Of a stretch of 64,000 nt of DNA, positions 45,692 through 54,321 are shown one piece after another. This DNA comes from Mucilaginibacter lappiensis (GTDB lineage Bacteria > Bacteroidota > Bacteroidia > Sphingobacteriales > Sphingobacteriaceae), in the NCBI RefSeq assembly GCF_900155965.1, contig NZ_FTMG01000015.1, positions 1-64,000 of the forward strand, in the 5' to 3' direction. Made by a program: the position numbers and the translations under genes. Position 1 is the first letter of the stretch, and every line of letters begins with the position of its first letter. Below the pieces are notes generated by a model. That model saw only the letters and a program-made list of their open reading frames with translations. It was not told the DNA's origin and did no database searches.

Positions 45692-45730
45692 AAAGAAGGC
45701 TACCGGTAGGTGGTCTTCTTTAGTTTTATT
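45692..45730 (+). terminator. Terminator of the B12 operon
   Basis: AAAGAAGGCTACC (45692-45704) pairs with GGTGGTCTTCTTT (45709-45721) allowing G-U pairs, followed by AGTTTTATT. Confidence 0.75.
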
Positions 45731-45866
45731 GTTCATAGATTTGCCCGATAAGAATTAAAGAGATATATACTCTGAATAAAATGAACTCATCTGTAATTAA
45801 TGAACAGAAATGGCATTTTAGTTTGGAGTATTTTTAGAGGTTAAAACGCGAAACTCTTATCACACC

Positions 45867-47924
45867 ATGCAGTCATTCTTTTTAGTAAAATGGTTTAGGG
45901 ATATACCGATTGCGAAAAAGTTGTATTTTACTATTGGCATAATGGCTTTTCTGATTGTAATAGAGTTATTTACGCTTAATTTTGCTATAAAAACACTTTC
46001 GGCTGTAAGGTCATATGTAGGCGGTGAAGGGCTTTGGTCAAAAGCACAAAAAGATGCTTTATCTCATCTAAAAGTTTATGCCTATTCACATAATGAACAA
46101 GATTACCAGGCTTTTCAGCAATTTTTAAAGGTACCTCTGGGCGATGGTGCAGCCCGGATAGCTCTTGAAGAAACACCTCCCGATTATGAAGCAGCCCGTT
46201 TAGGTTTCCTGGCAGGGCGCAATCACCCCGATGATATCGATGGTATGATCAAGCTAATGCTGCGGTTTAACCAGGTAAAATATTTAAAACAAACCATTTT
46301 TTATTGGAAAAAGGCCGAGGGGATATTATTGAAGCTGATCCCTGTGAGCAAGCAACTACATAATAAAGTAACATCCGGTACCATAACACCAGCAGAAACA
46401 CAACAATTTTTAAGCTACATTTCAAAGATCGATGTGGAATTTACGCCTATGGAAGATGGTTTTTCTTACAGTTTGGGAGAGGGTTCACGCTGGTTTGAAG
46501 GCCTTGTTCTTAAGGTTTTAATAGGTCTGGCATTTACCGTTGAACTTACAGGGATATTAATAGCCATATCTATAAGCAAGGGTATGCAAAAAGGCATCAA
46601 GGAAATTATTTCCGGAGCTAAAAAGGTATCTGAAGAATCATTTGATACGCGGGTAAAAGTATATTCAAAGGATGAGATCGGCGTTTTGGCGACTGCCTTT
46701 AATCAAATGACGGATAAACTGGAGCATACTATATCCGAACTGAAAAATGCTAAAGTTAAAGAGCTCCGGCAATCAGAGAGGGCAGAAGCTTCCGAAAAAA
46801 TCAAGCAGGTATTTATCGCCAATATGAACCATGAAATTTTAACACCCATGAATGCCATCATGGGGTTTGCCGGTTTGCTTGAAGAGTCAGAAATGAGTAA
46901 AGAGCAAATGGAGTATACCCATGCTATCATGAAGTCGGGTGAATTTTTGAAAGGCTTACTCAATAATATCCTTGATCTGTCAAAAATAGAGTCTGGTCAT
47001 GTGCAGTTGGAAAGACAACCTTTAAATATCCATGATGTAGTGCATCATGCGGTATCGATGCTAAAACCGGAGATCAATAAAAAATCGTTGACTATTAGTT
47101 ATCATGTTGATAGCGATGTTCCGCAATTGGTTTTGGGTGATGAGATGCGTTTAAGCCATATATTATTAAACCTGCTTTCCAATGCGGTAAAATTCACCCC
47201 CGAAGGCTCTGTTTTGGTAGAGGCATATGTTATTGATGATACAGACGACGTGGTTTGGACAGGTTTTAGTGTTCAGGATACGGGCATGGGTATCCCCGCA
47301 GACAAACAAGATAAAATATTCGAAAGCCTTGATCAGTTCAGGCAAAACAAAGGATTAGGTGGAATTGGTTTAGGACTTAGCATGGCCAAACACTTGGTTG
47401 ATTTGCATGGCGGGGATATATTTATAAAAACCAGCACACCAGATGGGTCGGATTTTAGATTTTCACTTCCTTTTTATAAACACGTGGTGCCGGCCCAACA
47501 ACTTGTAGTTGAAAACGGCTTGGATAATTGCACTTCTCAAAGCGAAATAAAAAATACCCGTGTACTGGTTGCGGATGATAACCAGCTCAATCAATTGCTG
47601 ATTATTAAAGTATTAGAAAAACGTGGCTATTGTGTGGATGCGGTCAATAATGGGAAGCAGGCTTTAGAGAAATTAAAACTAAATAATTACGATATTATAT
47701 TGATGGACCTGGATATGCCAGAGCTAGACGGATACGAAGCCACACTAGCTATCCGAAGTGAAGATAATGCCAAAAATACTATCCCGATTATTGCAATAAC
47801 TGCTCACGCTACCAGGGAAGTAATGGAAAAATGCCTGGATCATGGTATGAATGATTTTGTGGCAAAGCCTTTTGATGCGCAGGATCTAGATCAAAAAATA
47901 AAAGCTATTTTAATTGATGCCTGA
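45867..47924 (+). CDS. Membrane-bound hybrid histidine kinase (HAMP-HisKA-HATPase-REC)
   Basis: A 685-residue sensor: membrane segment about 20-40, a roughly 170-residue extracytoplasmic helical domain, second membrane segment about 213-235, HAMP (about 236-290). Next come HisKA with His322 in NMNHEILTPMNAIMG and HATPase_c (LLNLLSNAVKFTPEG, DTGMGIP, GIGLGLSMAK). A C-terminal receiver has Asp614 in LMDLDMPELDG. The H-box reads HEILTP rather than the usual HEIRTP. There is no DNA-binding domain, so an outside phosphotransfer partner is needed. It lies 130 bp upstream of the RND operon and might sense a stress that induces it; this is only positional. Confidence 0.9.
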   Translation: MQSFFLVKWFRDIPIAKKLYFTIGIMAFLIVIELFTLNFAIKTLSAVRSYVGGEGLWSKAQKDALSHLKVYAYSHNEQDYQAFQQFLKVPLGDGAARIALEETPPDYEAARLGFLAGRNHPDDIDGMIKLMLRFNQVKYLKQTIFYWKKAEGILLKLIPVSKQLHNKVTSGTITPAETQQFLSYISKIDVEFTPMEDGFSYSLGEGSRWFEGLVLKVLIGLAFTVELTGILIAISISKGMQKGIKEIISGAKKVSEESFDTRVKVYSKDEIGVLATAFNQMTDKLEHTISELKNAKVKELRQSERAEASEKIKQVFIANMNHEILTPMNAIMGFAGLLEESEMSKEQMEYTHAIMKSGEFLKGLLNNILDLSKIESGHVQLERQPLNIHDVVHHAVSMLKPEINKKSLTISYHVDSDVPQLVLGDEMRLSHILLNLLSNAVKFTPEGSVLVEAYVIDDTDDVVWTGFSVQDTGMGIPADKQDKIFESLDQFRQNKGLGGIGLGLSMAKHLVDLHGGDIFIKTSTPDGSDFRFSLPFYKHVVPAQQLVVENGLDNCTSQSEIKNTRVLVADDNQLNQLLIIKVLEKRGYCVDAVNNGKQALEKLKLNNYDIILMDLDMPELDGYEATLAIRSEDNAKNTIPIIAITAHATREVMEKCLDHGMNDFVAKPFDAQDLDQKIKAILIDA

Positions 47925-48051
47925 TTAGTTACGTCTGTGATTTTAAAACAAGCTGTAACATTAACTATATTTAACAGTCAAAATACCTAATTAATGCCGT
48001 ATTTAGCGGCGTAAACCCCTACGCCCTATATTTTCACGATTATTTTACCTT

Positions 48052-49263
48052 ATGATGCTTTTAAAACCGTTCTACAAAGCTTACCATGTACTCTTGCCTA
48101 AAAATTGGGCTCTACTTTTTACAATCGTTTTATCAACTATTATACTGAGTTCTTGTGGCAGTAAAAATAAACAAGCCGCTGAGGGGCAGGGAGGAGAGCA
48201 GATATTGGATTATAAGGTGCTTACTTTGCAACCCCGTTCTGCTACTTTAAATGTTGATTATCCAGCCAGTATACAGGGTCAGCAAAATATTGAGATACGG
48301 CCCAAAGTTGATGGCTTCGTAGAAAAAATATATGTAGATGAAGGCTCCATAGTGAAAAAAGGGCAATTGCTTTTCAAGATCAATGCACCACAATATGAGC
48401 AGGATGTACGTACAGCCCAGGCAGGCATCAAAACCGCGGAGGCTGATCTGAGCCTGGCTAAAATGCAGGTGAACAAAGTAAAACCTCTGGTTGAAAAAGA
48501 TATTATCAGTCATTACGAACTGGAATCGGCAGAGTACACGCAGCAATCAAAAGCTGCTGCCCTGGCACAGGCAAAAGCAGCATTGGTAAATGCACAGGTT
48601 AATTTGGGCTATACTACTATTACCAGCCCGGTAAATGGCGTTATAGGGGCATTACCCTATAAATTGGGCAGCCTGGTAACCAGCACCACAACCGATCCTT
48701 TAACCACGGTTTATAACACCTCCAATATTTACGCCTATTTTGCCCTGAACGAAAAACAACTACTCGATTTTAGCAAGGATAGTACAGGTACAACCTCCTT
48801 CAAATCAAAATTGAGCAAGCTACCTGATGTTACGCTGATATTATCTGACGGTACTACTTATGAGCATACCGGTCGTGTGGAAACCGTAAACGGATTAATC
48901 AATACCGCTACCGGCGCTGCCAATGTGAGGGCAGGGTTTATTAACCCTCGGGGGCTCATTCGCAGTGGTAGCAGTGCTACTGTAAGAATACCCAACACCA
49001 TAAAGTCGGGTTTGCTGGTGCCGCAAAGTGCCACTTATGAATTACAGGACAAACGCTTTGTTTACCTGGTTGATAATAAAAACAAGATCAAAAACGTAGC
49101 CATACAGGTGATGGATAACACCGCAGGTCAGTTTTATGTGGTGACTGATGGTTTGCATGCCGGCGATAAAATAGTACTGGGAAGCGCCAATAATTTAAGA
49201 GATAGCACAACCATAAAGCCCAACCCGGTTAGCGAGGCATCTGTTTATGGCAACCTTAAATAA
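48052..49263 (+). CDS. RND efflux periplasmic adaptor (membrane fusion protein)
   Basis: A 403-residue lipoprotein adaptor of the AcrA/MexA type with Cys35 in TIILSSCGSK. Domains: lipoyl/barrel-sandwich halves (IEIRPKVDGFVEKIYVDEGS and GYTTITSPVNGVIGALPY) flanking an alpha-helical hairpin (about 115-190), then beta-barrel and membrane-proximal domains. It bridges the inner-membrane pump and outer-membrane channel encoded directly downstream. First gene of a three-gene operon. Substrates cannot be read from sequence. Confidence 0.93.
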   Translation: MMLLKPFYKAYHVLLPKNWALLFTIVLSTIILSSCGSKNKQAAEGQGGEQILDYKVLTLQPRSATLNVDYPASIQGQQNIEIRPKVDGFVEKIYVDEGSIVKKGQLLFKINAPQYEQDVRTAQAGIKTAEADLSLAKMQVNKVKPLVEKDIISHYELESAEYTQQSKAAALAQAKAALVNAQVNLGYTTITSPVNGVIGALPYKLGSLVTSTTTDPLTTVYNTSNIYAYFALNEKQLLDFSKDSTGTTSFKSKLSKLPDVTLILSDGTTYEHTGRVETVNGLINTATGAANVRAGFINPRGLIRSGSSATVRIPNTIKSGLLVPQSATYELQDKRFVYLVDNKNKIKNVAIQVMDNTAGQFYVVTDGLHAGDKIVLGSANNLRDSTTIKPNPVSEASVYGNLK

Positions 49264-49299
49264 TGGAGTTTAATTTATCAATCCTGTTAAAGCAATTGT

Positions 49300-52200
49300 A
49301 TGCTTAAAAAATTCATAGAACGCCCGGTATTATCAACGGTTATATCTGTTTTACTGCTGATACTGGGCATATTAGGTCTTATTAATCTTCCTATATCTCA
49401 ATATCCGGATATTGCGCCACCCACGGTAAATGTATCCGCCAATTATAATGGTGCCAATGCGGATGTGGTGCTTAAAAGTGTCATCATTCCGATGGAAGAA
49501 CAGATCAACGGAGTAGAGAACATGACCTACATGACCTCTACCGCCAGTAATGATGGTTCTGCCTCAATTACGGTATACTTTAAAGTAGGTACTAATCCCG
49601 ATCTGGCTGCTGTAAACGTGCAGAACCGGGTATCGAGGGCAACCAGCTTATTGCCACTGGTAGTGACCCAATCGGGTGTTACGGTTGCCAAAAGCCAGAG
49701 TAGCGATTTAATTATCTTTTCATTGTACAGTGATAATAAGACATATGATGAAACATTTTTGCAAAACTATGCCAAAATAAACCTGGTACCACAAATACAG
49801 CGTGTAACTGGTGTAGGTACTGCCCAGGTTTTTGGATCGAGGGACTACTCCATGCGCATCTGGCTAAAGCCCGATGTGATGTCGCGCTATGGCCTGGTGC
49901 CTGATGATATTACCGATGTGCTTAATGAGCAGAACATAGAGGCAGCGCCTGGTAAATTTGGCGAAAATAGCAATCAATCTTTTCAATATGTAATCAGGTA
50001 TAAAGGGCGTCTGCAATCTGCGGCCGAGTTTGGCAATATGATTATTAAATCTGTAGGCAACGGACAATTGCTGCGTTTAAATGATGTGGCCCGTGTTGAA
50101 TTGGGCTCGTTGGATTACTCGTTTCGCATCATTACGGATGGTAAACCATCGGTAGGCGTGGCCATTAGTCAAACGGCAGGCTCCAATGCGCGCGAAGTGA
50201 TCAACGAATCAAAAAAGATCCTGGATGCGGCTTCAGAAACTTTTCCTAAAGGGATGAAGATCGCCTACCTGGTTGATGCCAACGAGGTTTTGGATGCCTC
50301 GATAGAGAAGGTGATCAGCACGCTTATAGAAGCCTTTATACTGGTATTTATCGTGGTGTTTGTGTTCCTGCAGGATTTTCGGTCAACCCTCATCCCGGCC
50401 ATCGCAGTTCCGGTGGCTATTGTGGGTACTTTCTTTTTCCTGAACCTGTTTGGGTTTACCATTAACCTGCTTACGCTATTTGCCTTAGTTCTGGCCATCG
50501 GTATTGTGGTGGATGACGCCATTGTAGTAGTGGAGGCGGTGCACGCCAAACTAGATATTGGCTATAAATCGGCCCGCAAGGCATCTATTGATGCCATGAG
50601 CGAAATATCGGGCGCCATAGTTTCCATTACGCTGGTCATGTCGGCGGTGTTTTTACCGGTGACCTTCATATCGGGTTCAACTGGTGTATTTTATAAGCAG
50701 TTTGGTATTACGCTGGCCGTGGCTATCATGCTTTCGGCCATCAACGCGTTAACGCTTAGCCCGGCCTTGTGCGCTTTATTTTTAAAGCCACATGAAAAGG
50801 GGACTAAAAAGCATGGCTTTATCAACCATTTTTATGTGATATTCAATACTGCTTTTGACGCGGTAAGCGGGAAATATAAAAAGTCGGTCAATTTCCTGGC
50901 GCATAAAAAGTGGATCGCACTTGCCGTCATAGCCATATTTGCTACTGTGCTTATTTACCTCATCAAAACCACTCCATCTAGTTTTGTACCTAACGAGGAT
51001 CAGGGAGTTGTATTTGCTGCTATTAGTCTGCCGCCGGCATCGTCAATGGAGCGTACAGATGCGGTTGCCAGTAAGATTGACAGCATCGGGCATACTTTTC
51101 CGGCCGTGGTAAGTACTTTGAAGCTGGTAGGATTTAACTTTATAGCGGGTTCGGGCAGTGCTTATGCGATGGTGATCATGAAATTGAAAACCTGGGATCA
51201 GCGTAAATCAAAAAGCGATAGCCAGGAGGGGATTATCGGGCAGCTTTATGGTAAAACCAGCGGATTGAGGGAGGCCAATGTGTTTTATTTTTCACCGCCC
51301 ACCTTAAATGGCTTTGGTAATAGTGATGGTTTTGAGTTTCAGCTGCAGGATAAAGGCGGCCATACCGTGAACGAATTGTTTAAAGTAAGTAATGATTTTA
51401 TAGCTGCTCTCGGGAAACGTCCCGAAATTCAGAGCCTTAACTCTTCATTCAATCCTAATTTTCCGCAATACCAGGTTGATGTTAATGTGGCCAAATGTAA
51501 AGAGGCCGGTGTAACCGTAAATTCAGTGTTGAATACACTGCAGGGCTATTATGGCGGCTTATATGCCTCCAACTTTAATCAGTTTGGTAAACAATACCGT
51601 GTAATGGTTCAAGCCGATTATGATTACCGAGCCACAGAAACAGGCTTGAGCAAAATATTTGTACGTAACAGCGCCGGTACTATGGCGCCTATCACGTCCT
51701 TTATATCTCTGAAACGGGTATTTGGGCCTGAATCTATTTCCCGGTTCAACCTGTTTACGGCCATATCGGTTTCGGGGCAACCAAAACAGGGTTTTAGTAC
51801 TGGTGATGCCATTAAAGCTATCAAAGAAGTTGCCTTAGAGAGTTTGCCTGCGGGTTATGGTTATGAGTTTTCTGGCTTAACACGCGAGGAGTTAACCGCC
51901 GGAACGCAGTCGGCTTATATATTTATGCTTTGCCTGGTGTTTGTGTACTTTTTATTGAGCGCCCAGTATGAAAGCTATATTCTGCCTTTTGCAGTATTAC
52001 TTTCCTTACCCGTAGGTTTGTCCGGTACTTACTTATTTGCCAAAATTTTCGGTGTCGAAAGTAATATTTATCTACAGATATCGCTGATTATGCTTATTGG
52101 CTTGCTGGCCAAAAATGCCATTTTGATCGTGGAGTTTGCTTTAGAAAGACGACGAGCCGGTATGGAACTAATACCAGCTGCTATTGCCGGTGCTGAAGCG

Positions 52201-52467
52201 CGTTTACGCCCAATCCTGATGACGTCCTTCGCTTTTATATTTGGTATTATGCCGTTAATGTTCTCTACAGGAGCGGGTGCTAACGGTAATAAGTCTATCG
52301 GTACGGGTGCAGTAGGAGGTATGTTTGTAGGAACCATATTTGGGGTGTTCGTAATCCCGATATTGTTTATCATCTTCCAACATTTGCAGGAAAGGTTAAG
52401 CGGCCCGCCAAAACAAAATAATGACGACGATGAGGATGACGCGGTCGAAATAAAAACCGCCCATTGA
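49300..52467 (+). CDS. RND multidrug efflux pump, HAE1 (AcrB-like) inner-membrane subunit
   Basis: A 1055-residue proton-driven transporter. It has the family start MLKKFIERPVLSTVISVLLL, twelve membrane segments in two sets of six, and large periplasmic loops (residues about 35-330 and 560-860). The proton-relay aspartates are present in GIVVDDAIVVVEAVHAKL (TM4). The acidic C-terminal tail (NNDDDEDDAVEIKTAH) is longer than in AcrB. It lies 36 bp after the adaptor gene and 22 bp before the outer-membrane channel gene. Confidence 0.96.
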   Translation: MLKKFIERPVLSTVISVLLLILGILGLINLPISQYPDIAPPTVNVSANYNGANADVVLKSVIIPMEEQINGVENMTYMTSTASNDGSASITVYFKVGTNPDLAAVNVQNRVSRATSLLPLVVTQSGVTVAKSQSSDLIIFSLYSDNKTYDETFLQNYAKINLVPQIQRVTGVGTAQVFGSRDYSMRIWLKPDVMSRYGLVPDDITDVLNEQNIEAAPGKFGENSNQSFQYVIRYKGRLQSAAEFGNMIIKSVGNGQLLRLNDVARVELGSLDYSFRIITDGKPSVGVAISQTAGSNAREVINESKKILDAASETFPKGMKIAYLVDANEVLDASIEKVISTLIEAFILVFIVVFVFLQDFRSTLIPAIAVPVAIVGTFFFLNLFGFTINLLTLFALVLAIGIVVDDAIVVVEAVHAKLDIGYKSARKASIDAMSEISGAIVSITLVMSAVFLPVTFISGSTGVFYKQFGITLAVAIMLSAINALTLSPALCALFLKPHEKGTKKHGFINHFYVIFNTAFDAVSGKYKKSVNFLAHKKWIALAVIAIFATVLIYLIKTTPSSFVPNEDQGVVFAAISLPPASSMERTDAVASKIDSIGHTFPAVVSTLKLVGFNFIAGSGSAYAMVIMKLKTWDQRKSKSDSQEGIIGQLYGKTSGLREANVFYFSPPTLNGFGNSDGFEFQLQDKGGHTVNELFKVSNDFIAALGKRPEIQSLNSSFNPNFPQYQVDVNVAKCKEAGVTVNSVLNTLQGYYGGLYASNFNQFGKQYRVMVQADYDYRATETGLSKIFVRNSAGTMAPITSFISLKRVFGPESISRFNLFTAISVSGQPKQGFSTGDAIKAIKEVALESLPAGYGYEFSGLTREELTAGTQSAYIFMLCLVFVYFLLSAQYESYILPFAVLLSLPVGLSGTYLFAKIFGVESNIYLQISLIMLIGLLAKNAILIVEFALERRRAGMELIPAAIAGAEARLRPILMTSFAFIFGIMPLMFSTGAGANGNKSIGTGAVGGMFVGTIFGVFVIPILFIIFQHLQERLSGPPKQNNDDDEDDAVEIKTAH

Positions 52468-52489
52468 TCTATCAATTAAAAACATCGCC

Positions 52490-53896
52490 ATGAACAGAAA
52501 TTGTTTAAAATATATATTGTTATTTATCTCACTTTCGGGTATCCTTTTTTCCTGCCGGATAACCCAAAGCTATAAACATCCTGATGTAAAAACCCAGGGC
52601 CTTTATCGAGGTAACCAGTCAACGGATACTACAACCATGGCTTCCATGCCCTGGCAAAGCCTTTTTGCAGATACGGTATTACGGTCACTGATACAGGAGG
52701 GCCTAAACAATAACCTCGATCTGAAAACTGCTGTACAAAAGATCCTGGAGGCACAGGCTACATTGCGGCAAAGCAAAGCTGCTTTTTTACCCAGCTTAAG
52801 CGGCAATGCCAGTGTTACACGATCAAAGCAGTCACAAGCTGGTTTAAATTTCCCCGAAGGCATCGACATTAATACCCTTACTACTACTTACCAGGCCGGT
52901 TTAAGCACCTCATGGGAGGCCGATGTTTGGGGTAAGCTGAGCAGCACCAAAAGAGCCGCGCTGGCTAGCTTTTTGCAAAGCGATGCTGCCAAAAGAGCGG
53001 TACAAACACAATTGATAGCTGATATCGCCAATAACTATTTCAGTCTGCTGGCTTTGGATAAACAATTAGAAATTACCCGGCAAACTCTCCAAAACAGGAT
53101 AAAAGATGTGGAGACCATGAAGGTGCTCAAAGAAGGAGACGTGGTTAATGGTGCCGCGGTTGTACAAAGCGAAGCCAACCGTTATGCCGCGGAGGTATCC
53201 ATTCCCGACCTCAAACGTAGTATCCGCGAAACAGAGAATGCGCTGGATATATTACTTTCAAGGCCACCAGGGCCAATTAACCGAAGTACACTGGTCGATC
53301 AAAAGGTGACCGCCGAACTGCAAACGGGCATCCCGACGCAACTGTTGACCAATCGCCCGGATGTGCAGCAGGGTGAATATGCCTTCAGAGCGGCGTTTGA
53401 GAATACCAACCTGGCGCGGACTTATTTTTATCCGTCGTTTACCATAACGGCTTCCGGAGGTTTATCGAGCTTAACTTTAAAAGATTTCTTTACCAAGTCG
53501 ATATTTTATAACGCCGCTGCGGGTTTAACACAGCCTATCTTTAACCAGGGCATCAATAAAGCCCGTTTACGCACCGCGCAAGCACAGCAACAAGAAGCCC
53601 TCAATAGCTTCCAGAAAACACTGCTGGTGGCAGGACAGGAAGTTTCCAACGCCCTATACGCGCACGAAACCGCGGTTGAAAAGCAGGATTCGCGCAGCAA
53701 ACAGATCATTGCCCTGCAAAAATCGGTTGACTATACGCAGGAGCTGTTACGCTACAGTTCGGCCACTAACTATACCGATGTACTAACTTCAGAACAAAAT
53801 TTATTAGCCGCTCAATTAAGCGGTGTGAGCGACAAATTGCAGGAATTACAAGCCATTGTGAATTTATACCGCGCGCTGGGTGGCGGATGGCGGTAG
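52490..53896 (+). CDS. RND outer-membrane channel lipoprotein (TolC/OprM/NodT type)
   Basis: A 468-residue lipoprotein with Cys22 in ILFSCRIT. Two OEP repeats are visible: the first around LIQEGLNNNLDLKTAVQKIL and SFLQSDAAKRAVQTQLIADI, the second around QLLTNRPDVQQGEYAFRAAF and LRTAQAQQQEALNSFQKTLL. These form the trimeric alpha-barrel through the periplasm and a beta-barrel in the outer membrane. Last gene of the efflux operon, followed by two consecutive terminators. Confidence 0.94.
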   Translation: MNRNCLKYILLFISLSGILFSCRITQSYKHPDVKTQGLYRGNQSTDTTTMASMPWQSLFADTVLRSLIQEGLNNNLDLKTAVQKILEAQATLRQSKAAFLPSLSGNASVTRSKQSQAGLNFPEGIDINTLTTTYQAGLSTSWEADVWGKLSSTKRAALASFLQSDAAKRAVQTQLIADIANNYFSLLALDKQLEITRQTLQNRIKDVETMKVLKEGDVVNGAAVVQSEANRYAAEVSIPDLKRSIRETENALDILLSRPPGPINRSTLVDQKVTAELQTGIPTQLLTNRPDVQQGEYAFRAAFENTNLARTYFYPSFTITASGGLSSLTLKDFFTKSIFYNAAAGLTQPIFNQGINKARLRTAQAQQQEALNSFQKTLLVAGQEVSNALYAHETAVEKQDSRSKQIIALQKSVDYTQELLRYSSATNYTDVLTSEQNLLAAQLSGVSDKLQELQAIVNLYRALGGGWR

Positions 53897-53930
53897 ATGT
53901 AATGCGTCTCCACAGTTAAATTGGTCGTAG

Positions 53931-53996
53931 AGACACATCACATGTGTCTTTTTATATAAAAAAAAGCCTGTCTTTACGAAGCCGGGCTTTTTTTAT
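53931..53996 (+). terminator. Two consecutive terminators after the RND operon
   Basis: First: AGACACAT (53931-53938), loop CAC, ATGTGTCT (53942-53949), then TTTTTAT. Second: AAAAAGCCTG near 53961-53970 pairs with CGGGCTTTTT near 53983-53992, followed by T-rich DNA. Beyond them, 53997-54321 is AT-rich and shows nothing further that I can assign. Confidence 0.75.
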
Positions 53997-54321
53997 TTAT
54001 GCAAGATTATTTGGTCTCTTATTAAAATTTATTGATCATATATGTTTTTAGATTTTATAATAGATTATTGTATAATTTTCTTTGTTATTAAGTAGTTATT
54101 GCATAATGGTTTAAAAATTAAGTATTTATTAAGCTTTTTTTAATATCCATCTGCTTATTTTATGTCGATAACCAATTTGTGCCGATAAGCTTTTTATTAA
54201 AGTTTCCGGTTTATTAAACCTTAATATCTATGAAAAAACATGTTTTTATGCCCCCTTAGGGGATTACTATGCCCAATTGTAAAATTAACTGACATCGAAC
54301 CAATTATTAAACACTTAAATT

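Noticed and set aside
52068..52475. 135-codon minus-strand frame at the end of the RND pump gene
   Set aside because: Ser/Ile-rich antisense translation of membrane-helix codons, a common artefact.
53997..54321. A third copy of the hairpin-iteron element in the AT-rich gap
   Set aside because: AT richness only; neither the GCCCGG hairpin nor phased GTTAAAA repeats are present.
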